From JAAELZ01 sp965237995 (GTDB lineage: Bacteria; Pseudomonadota; Gammaproteobacteria; Arenicellales; Poriferihabitantaceae), in assembly GCA_965237995.1 (NCBI GenBank), contig CBDEGO010000003.1, forward strand, positions 620,001-684,000: a DNA stretch of 64,000 nucleotides, written 5' to 3'. Below the pieces are notes generated by a model. That model was not told where the DNA came from, did no database searches, and saw nothing but the letters and a program-made list of their open reading frames with translations. The position numbers and the translations under genes are program-made. This document shows, one piece after another, positions 38,270 through 47,845 of this stretch; positions within the stretch are counted from its first letter, which is position 1; every line of letters starts with the position of its first letter.

Positions 38270-39638
38270 TGTTTAGCTTGATCGTTGTTATTTTTTCGAT
38301 GAATGCGGGTATCCAAGAATGCTTGTCGGTTGATCGTTGATGGCAATAGTTTGCGAGCAGGTTTTTGTAGATAATACCGTCTTGCTCACCATCTATACCT
38401 TGACCTCTTTTCACAGAATAAGCGTATTGCAGCTTCTGATCAACATTGACTAACTTTGAATAATGAAATTCGTGGCAGTCAATATCTTGATCAACAGTTA
38501 AGCCCCACGGGTGATTGTGGTTTGGCGAGAGTTTCGCATATCCACGACCTTGTGGCGTTGATTGCATTTTAGTATCAGCAGCAATCGCACCGACCATTGA
38601 GTGCTGTTGACTTTGGTATTCAATTGAACGGCTTAGATACATCAAACCGCCGCACTCTGCATAGGTTACTCCGCCTTGCTCTATAAACTGTTTAATCGAC
38701 GCTAGCATGGATTTATTGTCAGCTAAGGCCTGTAAATGGGTCTCAGGAAAACCTCCGCCGATAAATAACGCATCGACTTCAGGCAATTCTTGATCTCTTA
38801 GTGTGTTGAAGTACACGCACTGCGCTCCCTCGGCTTCTAAGGCTTCGATGTCATCAGGATAGTAAAAGCCAAAAGCTGCATCTCGCGCAATACCAATCTT
38901 GATCGAGGATTTGACTTGTTTGGACAAAGACGACTTTACGGGCTCAAACTGAATGGCTTTGCTTGGTGAGCTATTCGATAACTTCGCGAGATCAACTGAT
39001 GCTGTCACAATCTGCGCGGCAGACCGAATGATTGCCTCAGCCTCACCGTGCTCATTACTGGGAATTAAACCCATGTGACGCTCTTCAACCCATAGTCGTT
39101 TTGATCTTGGCACTGCGCCTAACACCGCCATATCGGCGTATGACGCAATGGCAGTGATTAATTTAGCTTCATGTCGGCTGCTCGCCACTTGGTTCAATAT
39201 TACCCCTGCAAACTGCAACTCTGGCCCAAATGATTGATAACCTAATACCAATGGCGCTACGCCTCGTGTAATACCGACACAGTTAATGACTAACACCACA
39301 GGTAGGCCTAATAATGCAGCCATCGCTGCATTGCTATCAGTTCCATCCACACTTACTCCATCGTATAAACCTTTATTGCCTTCCAACATCGCAAGGTCAC
39401 ACCCTGCACTTTTATCAGCGTATAGCTGCGTTATTTCTTCGTGGTTTTGGGTACGAAAGTCTAAGTTATAGCAAGGCCTTTCACTGGCTGCTGCATGCCA
39501 TAGCGGGTCGATATAATCGGGGCCCTTTTTAAAGGTTTGAACACATTTTCCTTGCTGCTTGAGCGCCGCAGCAATACCGAGGCCTATCAGTGTTTTACCA
39601 GAAGACTTTTTAGTTGCAGAGAGATAAAACCCATTCAT
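38244..39638 (-). CDS. dsrN: DsrN, siroheme amidase (cobyrinate a,c-diamide synthase family)
   Basis: 464 residues. The N-terminal P-loop ATPase domain begins GFYLSATKKSSGKTLIGLG, and FKKGPDYIDPLWH is typical of CbiA. The C-terminal glutamine amidotransferase domain has the nucleophile Cys in YAECGGLMYLS. In sulfur oxidisers it amidates siroheme to the siro(heme)amide of DsrAB. It overlaps dsrP by 4 bp and dsrR by 26 bp, so translation is coupled. Its place in the dsr cluster argues against a role in cobalamin synthesis. Confidence 0.93.
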   Translation of the reverse strand: MNGFYLSATKKSSGKTLIGLGIAAALKQQGKCVQTFKKGPDYIDPLWHAAASERPCYNLDFRTQNHEEITQLYADKSAGCDLAMLEGNKGLYDGVSVDGTDSNAAMAALLGLPVVLVINCVGITRGVAPLVLGYQSFGPELQFAGVILNQVASSRHEAKLITAIASYADMAVLGAVPRSKRLWVEERHMGLIPSNEHGEAEAIIRSAAQIVTASVDLAKLSNSSPSKAIQFEPVKSSLSKQVKSSIKIGIARDAAFGFYYPDDIEALEAEGAQCVYFNTLRDQELPEVDALFIGGGFPETHLQALADNKSMLASIKQFIEQGGVTYAECGGLMYLSRSIEYQSQQHSMVGAIAADTKMQSTPQGRGYAKLSPNHNHPWGLTVDQDIDCHEFHYSKLVNVDQKLQYAYSVKRGQGIDGEQDGIIYKNLLANYCHQRSTDKHSWIPAFIEKITTIKLNNENHRSCR

Positions 39639-40831
39639 CGATTAGCCTTTTGCTTTCGAGGTAACAGCGGTAATACACACGCCGCGACCATTGTCGCCGC
39701 CATCGCGAAACCTAAGCCTCCAACACCCAACAGCCACTCTGGCCACTTAGGCCAATAGTGCGTCATTACGCCGTCGTTAAATGAACTAGACACTTCATAC
39801 CCCGGCAACACGTTGAGGGGCAATACTTGCGGCACCAAGATAAGCACTATCATCATCGAAAAACCACCTAAGGCGACCAATTTGGATGCAAGAAAAGCGC
39901 TGTTGCGCGCACCTAATGGCTGGCGTTTATATAACCAAACCGGCACTAATGCACCTAAACCAACCTGCCCTAGCCAAAATACCCATGTATAGCCAACGCC
40001 AGAAAACAAAATAGTTTTGGCAACCATTTGGTTATCTGCAATAAATAAATTGGCAACATGATGCAGCAACGTAATCGCCAGTACCACCATAACCAACTTT
40101 GCGTTGAGCTGCGATAACCGAGTCAGTATTGCATTATCTAACATACGCCCTGATGCGTAATATAATGTGCTTAAAGCCAGTATATAAACCGCCGTCCCCA
40201 ACGCCAAGCTGGCCGCGATAAACATGGGAACCATTAACAGCGCAATATACGCATCGCGCGCGAGCAACAAACCAAAAATCAGGCCCGTTCCGCTGGTAAG
40301 AACTAATCGCCACACAAACGTAAAGGTGCCAGCACGCTTAATCAATTCACCCCAACTTGGGGTAAGCATCGTCATTAAGTAAAGGCCTGCGACGACAATA
40401 AAGCCCGTATATAGCCATATATTCCACGCAAACACGGATTTAAAATTGTAATGGGTCATGGCAATGATAAGCCTGTCGGGCCTGCCTAGATCTAACAAAA
40501 CAATACCTAAGCCACCAATTAACAAAGCGATCGCCAGCACAGCGGATAAACGCGCCAAAGGCTTGTATTCCGATTGATTGAAAACCGAACTAAGCGATGC
40601 AACATTTAAGGCGCCCGAAGCAGCCACGATTAAGAACACCGCGAACACATGCGGCAAGCCCCACACCACGTGATTATTCATACCTGTGACATGATGCCCA
40701 TTGTGCTCCATATAATAGCCTGCGGCCAAACCGCCTAACACCAACAAGACGTACCCGCATAGCATCCACCAGAACAATGGCCTAGCACCGTCTAGCACTT
40801 GAAACACCGTGTGCGGCTGCTTATCCATCAC
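39635..40831 (-). CDS. dsrP: DsrP, NrfD-type membrane subunit of DsrMKJOP
   Basis: 398 residues with about ten membrane helices in the NrfD/PsrC pattern (WWMLCGYVLLVLGGLAAGYY at the start; LLDLGRPDRLIIAMTHYNFK typical of the family). It is the quinone-reacting integral subunit paired with the ferredoxin DsrO. It overlaps dsrO and dsrN by 4 bp each. Confidence 0.95.
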   Translation of the reverse strand: MMDKQPHTVFQVLDGARPLFWWMLCGYVLLVLGGLAAGYYMEHNGHHVTGMNNHVVWGLPHVFAVFLIVAASGALNVASLSSVFNQSEYKPLARLSAVLAIALLIGGLGIVLLDLGRPDRLIIAMTHYNFKSVFAWNIWLYTGFIVVAGLYLMTMLTPSWGELIKRAGTFTFVWRLVLTSGTGLIFGLLLARDAYIALLMVPMFIAASLALGTAVYILALSTLYYASGRMLDNAILTRLSQLNAKLVMVVLAITLLHHVANLFIADNQMVAKTILFSGVGYTWVFWLGQVGLGALVPVWLYKRQPLGARNSAFLASKLVALGGFSMMIVLILVPQVLPLNVLPGYEVSSSFNDGVMTHYWPKWPEWLLGVGGLGFAMAATMVAACVLPLLPRKQKANR

Positions 40832-41613
40832 GACGTGGGCAGCCCTGCGTAGCGGACGCCCGCGTTTAGATTAAGGTTTTGGCGTAACTCACGAGTAGTG
40901 ACTTTGGCGAGCTTTAAGCTAATTGCACTATTTACATCGTTCAAGTCGCCAAAGGTCATTGCCCCATGCGGGCAGGCTTCTACACACGCGGGGTCTTGGC
41001 CTTTGTCAACGCGATGCACGCATAAAGTGCAGGATTCAACGCAACCCTGACCTCGCGGCTGATGCGCGCGCTGGTCATGCAAAGACTCATGCACGAACGA
41101 ACGCGCTGAGTACGGGCACGCCATCATACAATACCGACAACCAATACAAATATGGCGATCAACCAATACGATGCCATCATCTCGTTTAAACGAAGCACCC
41201 GTTGGACAAACATCAACACACGGCGGGTTTGCGCAATGTTGGCACATCAACGGCATGCTAAATGTTTTATCGTCGAGTGGATTACGCACATCTAATTTTC
41301 GCATCCACTGAGCCACTTGCTCAGCGTTCGATTGTGCTTCATCAGTAGAGCCTTGGCCCCAACCGTTTTCTATTTCACAGGCGCTTACGCAGTCATCGCA
41401 ACTACCCACGCCATCTTTATTGCATTGCGTAATATCAACTAACAACCCCCAGCGGACTTCGTTTGTAATCGCTTCATCGTCGGCTTTTGCCTTAGCGGTT
41501 TGGAATAGCTTATAGCTTGGAGAAACCGCTATCGCAGCACCACCGAGCGCTGCGACCTTAATCAGGCTTCGCCGTGTTTGCGTTTCGCTGAGTTGTGTAC
41601 TTTGCTTAGGCAT
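40828..41613 (-). CDS. dsrO: DsrO, Tat-exported ferredoxin-like subunit of DsrMKJOP
   Basis: 261 residues. The twin-arginine signal is QTRRSLIKVAALGG (about 12-25). The mature part carries cysteine groups for [4Fe-4S] clusters: CNKDGVGSCDDCVSACE, CQHCANPPCVDVCP, CIGCRYCMMACP and CTLCVHRVDKGQDPACVEACP. It sits on the periplasmic side and passes electrons between DsrJ and DsrP. It starts 12 bp after dsrJ. Confidence 0.95.
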   Translation of the reverse strand: MPKQSTQLSETQTRRSLIKVAALGGAAIAVSPSYKLFQTAKAKADDEAITNEVRWGLLVDITQCNKDGVGSCDDCVSACEIENGWGQGSTDEAQSNAEQVAQWMRKLDVRNPLDDKTFSMPLMCQHCANPPCVDVCPTGASFKRDDGIVLVDRHICIGCRYCMMACPYSARSFVHESLHDQRAHQPRGQGCVESCTLCVHRVDKGQDPACVEACPHGAMTFGDLNDVNSAISLKLAKVTTRELRQNLNLNAGVRYAGLPTS

Positions 41614-41625
41614 TACCGAGCGCCG

Positions 41626-42015
41626 CTAACGAAGGTCTGGTGTAGTACGATGGCACTCAAAGCAGTCTATCTTTTGCGCAACTTCTTGATGACAACCTTG
41701 GCAAAACTGCCCTTGCGCATTAATGGGAGTAAAGCCCCCCTGCTCATCTTTACTCACGTGACAAGCTATACATTCCACCAAACTATGGCGTTTAGTACGA
41801 ATGCCTTGGTACACTGTCTTATCTCGTTTGTGAATAAGGAAATGGGCATGTTGACGTCGCATAATCTGTGTAGGCTCTACGCAAGCTGGTAAATTCGCCG
41901 CTTCAGACCCAGCCGTGACTCTAGTTGATTCGGCTTGTACTATCAAAGCTGTCATCGCAACAGCAAAGACCAAAGAAACGATGCCGAGTGTGTGAACAAA
42001 TGCAAAACGAGCCAT
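41626..42015 (-). CDS. dsrJ: DsrJ, periplasmic triheme cytochrome c
   Basis: 129 residues from the ATG at 42015 (MARFAFVHTLGIVS), 7 bp after the dsrL stop; a longer frame up to 42114 would lie mostly inside dsrL. One N-terminal membrane/signal segment is followed by three heme c motifs, CIACH, CQGCH and CFECH. The extra Cys in PACVEPTQIMRRQH fits the Cys-ligated heme known for DsrJ. It is the periplasmic subunit of DsrMKJOP. Confidence 0.95.
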   Translation of the reverse strand: MARFAFVHTLGIVSLVFAVAMTALIVQAESTRVTAGSEAANLPACVEPTQIMRRQHAHFLIHKRDKTVYQGIRTKRHSLVECIACHVSKDEQGGFTPINAQGQFCQGCHQEVAQKIDCFECHRTTPDLR

Positions 42016-42022
42016 AAAGTTA

Positions 42023-43981
42023 CTAGTGACCCATTGCCATATCGATATACCCTGTTGGACAAACGTCAGAACAAATGTGACAACCAATACATTTGGTATA
42101 GTCAGTAGCGACATAACGACCAGTGGTTGAGCTGTCTTTCTTCACTCGGTATACCGCATCTTGCGGACAGAAAATAACGCAATTATCGCATTCAAAACAC
42201 ATACCGCATGACATGCAGCGATCTGCTTCCTCGACTGCTTGCTCTTCTTCTAAGCCTTTTTGCAACGGTAAATCGTGCCCAAGCACCATTGACTCATCCG
42301 GCCCCGTGCGTTCACGCTGTATAACCTCTGATTTTTTAAAGTGACCCAAGAACAAACCCTTGGCATCGATAATCTCATTGGCTGAACGGTCATGGAAATT
42401 ATGAACGGCAATCTCCATTTCATCGGTACCTCGCACTTCACTACCATCGTGATCGGTCGGCGAAAGCCCCGTTTCTTTCAGCTTAGCCGCCAAGTTAAAG
42501 TGATGCACATCTACTTTTGGTCGCCTTTCAATCTCTTTACCGGCTAAGTAGTCTGCGACACCTTCTACCGCTTTAGAGGCCTGACCAATTGCAGTAGTTA
42601 ACAAGTGTGGTCGAATGATATCTCCAACAACAAAATGGCCTTCGTGTTCTGGATGCCGGAATACTTTATCGGCATCCATCAATCCGCGTCCATTGGCATA
42701 GTGTTCAATGCCTTCAAGGTCTGTTGTTTGCCCAATGGCTGAAACAATTAAATCCGCTTCGATCACAAATTCGCTGCCTTCGATTGCCTGCGGAATACCG
42801 CGATCATCTAGCGAACACTTAGCCACCTTTAACCCTGTTGCGTAACCATCTTTACCCAATATCACTTCCAAAGGCATCACTTCGTTTTTGATCACGACCC
42901 CTTCTTGAAGCGCCTCTATGACTTCTTGCTCGGTGGCGGTCATTTCGTCCCGAGGAAATACTGCAGTCAAGGTTACCTCAGTATTTTCTCGTAACGCCGC
43001 TAAGGCGCTATCTTGGTGTTCAATTTGCTTTGAGGTAACACATTCTGGGCGCTGTTCTGTCGACAGATTCGCGACCTTCCCTAAACGCTTAGAAACCGTT
43101 ACCACATCGATAGAAGTATCTCCACCGCCCACGCAGACCACATTGCCCGATAAAGTATGTAACTTACCTTTGTTAAACGCGTCCAGATAATCAACCGCCG
43201 TCACCACATTCGGTGCGTCTGAATTTTTTGCGGGCAATGGGCGACCTTTCTGGCAACCTATCGCCCAAATCACCGCACCGTGTGATTGCTCAATGTCATC
43301 GAGCGTAATATCAACACCAACTTTGCAACCTGTACGAACGTCAATACCGCCCATATCCAGTATGCGTTGAATTTCTCCATCTAAAGTATCACGGGGCACA
43401 CGGTAACTTGGAATACCGTAACGCATCATGCCACCTAGCTTAGGTTGCATGTCATAAATTGTTGAGGCAATACCGCGCTTACGCAACTGAAAGGCAGCAC
43501 CCATTCCACCGGGCCCGCCGCCAATGATGGCCACTTTTTCATCCCCTAACTCAGGATAGTCTTCAAACTGCAAACCAGCACTTAGCGCTTGGTCGCCAAT
43601 ATATTGCTCTACCGCATTGATCCCCACATAGTCATCTACTTCGTTGCGATTGCAACCATCCTGACATGGCGCGGGGCATACCCGCCCCATAATTGAAGGA
43701 AACGGGTTAGCGATGGTATTGCGATAAAATGCGTAGGCGTCGCGCTGAGCATCTTCACCTGGTTTTTCTATGCCGCGCACAATTTGTAACCAACCACGAA
43801 TCTCATGCCCAGAAGGGCAGCTGCCTTGGCAAGGTGGCGTACGTTGAATATAGACTGGGCACTTGTAAGAGCTGTCTTCGTTAAACACTTGATTGCCAAA
43901 GTCGGTTACCACATGATCGTCATCATTATATTGACGAAAGGTATGGGTTTGCTTGTCTACTATTACCGGCGGTGCTGCCAT
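42023..43981 (-). CDS. dsrL: DsrL, NAD(P)H-linked iron-sulfur flavoprotein
   Basis: 652 residues. N-terminal cysteines in CPVYIQRTPPCQGSCPSG and CPAPCQDGCNRNEVDD bind Fe-S clusters as in glutamate synthase small subunit. An FAD fold (AIIGGGPGGMGAAFQLRKRG) and a NAD(P) fold (VVCVGGGDTSIDVV) follow. A C-terminal two-cluster ferredoxin (CMSCGMCFECDNCVIFCP; CIGCHICSDVCP) completes the DsrL-1 layout. DsrL is the electron acceptor for DsrAB in sulfur oxidation. GAGGAT precedes the ATG. Confidence 0.96.
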   Translation of the reverse strand: MAAPPVIVDKQTHTFRQYNDDDHVVTDFGNQVFNEDSSYKCPVYIQRTPPCQGSCPSGHEIRGWLQIVRGIEKPGEDAQRDAYAFYRNTIANPFPSIMGRVCPAPCQDGCNRNEVDDYVGINAVEQYIGDQALSAGLQFEDYPELGDEKVAIIGGGPGGMGAAFQLRKRGIASTIYDMQPKLGGMMRYGIPSYRVPRDTLDGEIQRILDMGGIDVRTGCKVGVDITLDDIEQSHGAVIWAIGCQKGRPLPAKNSDAPNVVTAVDYLDAFNKGKLHTLSGNVVCVGGGDTSIDVVTVSKRLGKVANLSTEQRPECVTSKQIEHQDSALAALRENTEVTLTAVFPRDEMTATEQEVIEALQEGVVIKNEVMPLEVILGKDGYATGLKVAKCSLDDRGIPQAIEGSEFVIEADLIVSAIGQTTDLEGIEHYANGRGLMDADKVFRHPEHEGHFVVGDIIRPHLLTTAIGQASKAVEGVADYLAGKEIERRPKVDVHHFNLAAKLKETGLSPTDHDGSEVRGTDEMEIAVHNFHDRSANEIIDAKGLFLGHFKKSEVIQRERTGPDESMVLGHDLPLQKGLEEEQAVEEADRCMSCGMCFECDNCVIFCPQDAVYRVKKDSSTTGRYVATDYTKCIGCHICSDVCPTGYIDMAMGH

Positions 43982-43996
43982 GTTAAATCCTCATTA

Positions 43997-45523
43997 TCAG
44001 TCGGTGTCTTCTTCATTGTCGTCTTCATAGACGGCGCCTTCCATCACCAAGGCATCACCGACTAACTGATGCACACTGGTAATCATATCCATGCTCATTC
44101 CAAAATAAGGCAAGGTTTTAGCAAATTGCGTTTTACAGATCGCGCAAATTGCCGCCACGTGAGTGACTCCATCATGCTCGACCACTTCGCCCAATGCTTG
44201 CATTCTGGGCATCGCGCCTTTAACGCGAATCTCCATTAAATCATCGGTTAGTAAGCCGCCTCCGCCCCCACAGCAAAATGTTTGCTCGTGAATCGTGCTG
44301 GGCGACATATCAACAAAGTCATTACATGCTGCTTTAATTAAATCACGTGGAATAGTGAACTGCCCACCCGGTTTATCGCCCATGCGCGAACCGCGCGCGA
44401 CATTGCAGGAGTCGTGAAAGGTCAACACTTTGTCGTCATTGCCCGAAGGGTCTAGCTTAATGCGCCCTTCCTTTAATAGATTATGGGTGACTTCGCAAAT
44501 ATGCTGCGGTACGGGATAACTTGAATCAAGATAATCAAACGGCCCAGCCAGCGTATTCCAAAAACTGTACGCCACGCGCCATGCATGGCCGCATTCACCC
44601 ACGACGATGCGCTTAACTTGTAAGTCTTTTGAAGCTTGACGAACACGCTTAGCGACTTGTTCCATATTATCGTAGCTGCCAATAAACAGACCAAAATTGG
44701 CCGCTTCCGACGCATAAGAACTGACTGTCCAACTGACGCCCGCTTCATGCAATACTTTACCGTAACCAATTAAGCCATCGACATGCGGTTCTGCGAAGAA
44801 GTCTGCTGATGGCGTAATCAGCAACACTTCTGCATCGACCTTGTCCATTGGAAACTGTACGCTAATGCCAAATTCATCTTCACAGTCTTCGGTTAAACCT
44901 TCTAGCGTATCGAGCAACGCCGGGCCAGGCAGGCCCAAGTTATTACCAATTTTATGAACCTTACCGATAATTTCGTTAGAGTATTTCGCCCCGTAACCGA
45001 CTGACGACAATATCTCGCGGCCTGCCATGGTAATTTCTGCGGTGTCGATACCATACGGGCAGTACACCGAACAGCGTCGACACTCTGAACATTGGTGGTA
45101 ATAGCTATGCCACTCGTCCAGCACGTCCTTGGTTAAATCTCGCGCGCCCACCAGCCACGGGAACCATTTACCTGCAAATGTGAAATAACGCCTATATACA
45201 GAACGCATCAGGTCTTGCCTTGCGACAGGCATGTTTTTCGGGTCGGAGGAACCTAAGTAAAAGTGGCACTTATCAGTACAGGCTCCGCACTTAACGCAGA
45301 TATCCATAAACACCTGCAACGACCGATATCGCCCGAGCAACTCACCCATTTTATCAATCGCTCGGTCATGCCAATCATCGACCAACTCGCCGGGATAGCC
45401 CACGGCTTGTTGATGTTCGGGCTTGGCGACAAACGGACTGCTATGCGCCATTTTGTCTGGCTCTAGCTTTGGGATAGGTACGTAATGGGTCAGGCCCGGC
45501 ACTTCAAAGTCTAACTTAGCCAT
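43997..45523 (-). CDS. dsrK: DsrK, HdrD-like catalytic subunit of DsrMKJOP
   Basis: 508 residues from the ATG at 45523, which has GGAGGG just upstream; the frame extends to 45571 but adds only 16 residues inside dsrM. Two [4Fe-4S] ferredoxin motifs (CVKCGACTDKCH; CSECRRCSVYCP) are followed by CCG-type domains (FHDSCNVARG and TFCCGGGGG). DsrK interacts with DsrC and handles its disulfide/trisulfide at the cytoplasmic face. Its start overlaps the dsrM stop by 8 bp. Confidence 0.95.
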   Translation of the reverse strand: MAKLDFEVPGLTHYVPIPKLEPDKMAHSSPFVAKPEHQQAVGYPGELVDDWHDRAIDKMGELLGRYRSLQVFMDICVKCGACTDKCHFYLGSSDPKNMPVARQDLMRSVYRRYFTFAGKWFPWLVGARDLTKDVLDEWHSYYHQCSECRRCSVYCPYGIDTAEITMAGREILSSVGYGAKYSNEIIGKVHKIGNNLGLPGPALLDTLEGLTEDCEDEFGISVQFPMDKVDAEVLLITPSADFFAEPHVDGLIGYGKVLHEAGVSWTVSSYASEAANFGLFIGSYDNMEQVAKRVRQASKDLQVKRIVVGECGHAWRVAYSFWNTLAGPFDYLDSSYPVPQHICEVTHNLLKEGRIKLDPSGNDDKVLTFHDSCNVARGSRMGDKPGGQFTIPRDLIKAACNDFVDMSPSTIHEQTFCCGGGGGLLTDDLMEIRVKGAMPRMQALGEVVEHDGVTHVAAICAICKTQFAKTLPYFGMSMDMITSVHQLVGDALVMEGAVYEDDNEEDTD

Positions 45524-46250
45524 GGTGCCCTCCTTTAGAAGCAGCCCATGGGGTGACATGCCGCTTTTCACGCGGATTATCTGGCATATTTAAAGTCGGG
45601 CTAAATAACATGCCGAGACCATGTATCATTTTGCTGATAGGAAAGACCAACATCAGCAAAATCACTAGCGCGAGATGAATTAATATCAGCGGATCATTAG
45701 GCAAGCGTTGTAAATCAAATCGTAACAAGCCTAAGGCAAAGGCTTTTACCGCAATGACGTCGGTATGCGCGACAAACTTCATGGCTAAGCCCGACCCGCC
45801 AATCGCCATCAGCAGCAACAAAGACAGGTAATCGGAAGGTGCAGAAATATAGCGCACCCGATCAACCACAATCCGCCTGAGCAGCAACCCCACCAAACCC
45901 AGCATCATCGCGAACCCGGCGTATACCCCTAGCCATTGAATCATCACGACCCATGACCACACAGGCTCTGTAAAATAACGTAAATGCCGTAGTAGCGCGA
46001 ACAACAAACCGTAATGAAATAAAAAGCCCAGCACCCATGTCCATTTATTCGCCTTAAAAAGACTAGCGAATAAGAAAAACTCTCGGAGCAAGCGAAAAAC
46101 GACCCCAACACCTGTAATCGGCGCTGGCGTTGTTGGAATAACTAAAGGCTGTGGGGTACGCGCGTAGCGCAGCAATTTGGAGGCAACGCCAAACACAAGT
46201 ACCATCGTTGCTAGGTAGAATGCGACTGCATAAATTGAAGTGACGATCAC
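45516..46250 (-). CDS. dsrM: DsrM, NarI-like diheme b membrane subunit
   Basis: 244 residues, five to six membrane helices, with paired histidines (LFHYGLLFALLRHLRYF; LILIHLALVILLMLVFPISK with KMIHGLG) fitting heme b ligation as in NarI and DsrM. The start is GTG with TGAGG upstream. It transfers electrons between DsrK and quinone. Upstream lies the inserted VOC gene rather than dsrC. Confidence 0.95.
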   Translation of the reverse strand: MIVTSIYAVAFYLATMVLVFGVASKLLRYARTPQPLVIPTTPAPITGVGVVFRLLREFFLFASLFKANKWTWVLGFLFHYGLLFALLRHLRYFTEPVWSWVVMIQWLGVYAGFAMMLGLVGLLLRRIVVDRVRYISAPSDYLSLLLLMAIGGSGLAMKFVAHTDVIAVKAFALGLLRFDLQRLPNDPLILIHLALVILLMLVFPISKMIHGLGMLFSPTLNMPDNPREKRHVTPWAASKGGHHG

Positions 46251-46298
46251 CGCGTTAACCTCAACACGTCAACAGAATAAGCGGTTTTGGATACGCAC

Positions 46299-46718
46299 TT
46301 ATTCATACCGATACTTCTTTTCTGGGTCGTTTGAAGCATATTCAATTAGTTCCCATTCAAACCCGGCTTGGTCAAAGTAATACGCACGTTTTCGAAAGGA
46401 TTCTTTAGGTGGTTCAATCCCTCTTTTATAGTGATCTTTATTGAGTTGTTGCTCGATTTGCGCCAAATCATCGACAACCAATCCGATATGATTAATGCCG
46501 TAATTTGTATAGGTTTCTCTAGCGCTTAACGCATCTGAACCAACGTGCGGTTCTTGCAAGGCAATGTAGGACTGCTTATTACCTATATGTACCCACCGAT
46601 AACCGTCCTTCGTAAATTGATCTTGTCGAACAACAAAATCGGGCGCAACAATTTGAATAAACGCTACAGCAGCATCTATATCTGGAACCGTGACATTGAC
46701 ATGTTCTAGTGACGTCAC
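46299..46718 (-). CDS. VOC family protein inserted within the dsr cluster
   Basis: 139 residues, one glyoxalase/bleomycin-resistance type domain: SLEHVNVTVPDIDAAVAF at the start, NYGINHIGLVVDDLAQIEQQ in the middle, and AGFEWELIEYASNDPEKK with the last metal-ligand Glu. It lies 20 bp after dsrC and 48 bp before dsrM on the same strand, so it is inside the operon. I know no VOC protein in the standard Dsr set. Its role is unknown. Confidence 0.88.
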   Translation of the reverse strand: MTSLEHVNVTVPDIDAAVAFIQIVAPDFVVRQDQFTKDGYRWVHIGNKQSYIALQEPHVGSDALSARETYTNYGINHIGLVVDDLAQIEQQLNKDHYKRGIEPPKESFRKRAYYFDQAGFEWELIEYASNDPEKKYRYE

Positions 46719-46738
46719 GGTCTCACCGATTCAGCGCT

Positions 46739-47077
46739 TTATACGCACCCCGTTGGCTTAGGCAAACCGCCGTACTTACACGCTTGCTTCGCTGGGCCAT
46801 AGGGAAATAAAGAATATAAATACTTACTGTTGCCTTTGTCTTTACCTAGTTTTTTACCGACGGCTTTGGTCAGCACACGCACCGCTGGAGCGATTTGATA
46901 TTCTTCGTAATAGTCACGCAGAAAATTAATGACATCCCAATGCGCGTCGGTTAGCTCGCAATCATCTTCGTTGGCCATATGAGCCGCCACTTCTGCGTCC
47001 CATTGGCTTAAGTCTGCCAGATAACCCTCTTCATCCGTTTCGTATGTTTTACCGTTTAGTTCAATTGCCATTGTCAT
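46739..47077 (-). CDS. dsrC: DsrC, sulfur carrier protein with two C-terminal cysteines
   Basis: 112 residues. The C-terminal arm carries Cys100 and the penultimate Cys111 (ACKYGGLPKPTGCV), the pair that defines true DsrC and distinguishes it from TusE. The core DEEGYLADLSQWD and YYEEYQIAPAVRVLTKAVGK is typical. DsrC carries sulfur from DsrEFH to DsrAB and links to DsrMK. A second ATG at 47071 has a better spaced AGGG and may be the real start, which would shorten the protein by two residues. Confidence 0.97.
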   Translation of the reverse strand: MTMAIELNGKTYETDEEGYLADLSQWDAEVAAHMANEDDCELTDAHWDVINFLRDYYEEYQIAPAVRVLTKAVGKKLGKDKGNSKYLYSLFPYGPAKQACKYGGLPKPTGCV

Positions 47078-47108
47078 ACCCTATAATGTTTAGTGCTATT
47101 ATTTTTGT

Positions 47109-47411
47109 CTACAGCCAGCTTTGTACTTTATCGTTATTTGCCACCAAATCAACGAAACCGTCATAACCAACTATCTGAATACCTTGTATCATTTTCTCTG
47201 CCACAATGCCCCTAGTTTTTAAATCTGGGCCGATGGCAACAACCGTGTTATTTGCTAAAGCAGACTGCATCAACGCTTCACTGTTACTACCCTTCATCGC
47301 CGCGTAGACACCGTCTTCAAGCAAAAGCACGACATCACCCTCTCTTGCATACTCTAAGCATAAGCTTAAGCTATCAGCACTGAACGGCGATTTATTAACT
47401 GTATGTAGCAT
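47109..47411 (-). CDS. dsrH: DsrH, sulfur relay subunit
   Basis: 100 residues, TusB/DsrH family, starting MLHTVNKSPFSADSLSLCLE with Cys18 in place of the conserved DsrH cysteine, then GDVVLLLEDGVYAAMKG. It forms the DsrE2F2H2 hexamer that hands persulfide sulfur to DsrC. It follows dsrF by 23 bp. Confidence 0.95.
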   Translation of the reverse strand: MLHTVNKSPFSADSLSLCLEYAREGDVVLLLEDGVYAAMKGSNSEALMQSALANNTVVAIGPDLKTRGIVAEKMIQGIQIVGYDGFVDLVANNDKVQSWL

Positions 47412-47434
47412 AGGTTTCGTGTTTAGCGCATTGC

Positions 47435-47842
47435 TTAGAAGTTAAACAGCACGTCTTGGTCAGACATAATGTCAGATAACTCACTGCGTGAAACCACATG
47501 AATAGACGACTTTTCTTGGTAATCATCGTCTTCGTCTTCCCATACTAAGGGCATCAAATCTTCAACACTGAGCCCACGCTCTTGTAACGATTCTTGTTCT
47601 ACATAGAGCCTAGACACATCATAGTCTCCAAGGGCGCGATAGGCAGGTGAGAAATTTTTCATGTCAGAGTCACAAGTGTCTTGGCCTAACATAATTTGGA
47701 ATACACCATCGCCAATAAAGGCCATTGAAACATCTTGTTCAAATGCTGCCCCTACCAACACCACCTCTAAACCTTCAAGCGCGTAGACGGTGCCGTACGG
47801 CGCGTTACGATTGATATACATCATCTTCTTAACTTGGGACAC
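47435..47842 (-). CDS. dsrF: DsrF, sulfur relay subunit
   Basis: 135 residues from a GTG at 47842 with GGAG eight bases upstream; the next start would be the ATG at 47824. DsrE/DsrF-like fold: VKKMMYINRNAPYGTVYALE at the start and VVLVGAAFEQDVSMAFIGDG. It is a structural partner of DsrE and DsrH in the sulfur-transfer hexamer. It starts 3 bp after dsrE. Confidence 0.95.
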   Translation of the reverse strand: MSQVKKMMYINRNAPYGTVYALEGLEVVLVGAAFEQDVSMAFIGDGVFQIMLGQDTCDSDMKNFSPAYRALGDYDVSRLYVEQESLQERGLSVEDLMPLVWEDEDDDYQEKSSIHVVSRSELSDIMSDQDVLFNF

Positions 47843-47845
47843 CGG

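Noticed and set aside
42016..42114. Longer start for dsrJ inside dsrL
   Set aside because: It would overlap dsrL by over 90 bp and add a second hydrophobic stretch. The ATG at 42015, 7 bp after dsrL, gives the normal DsrJ layout.
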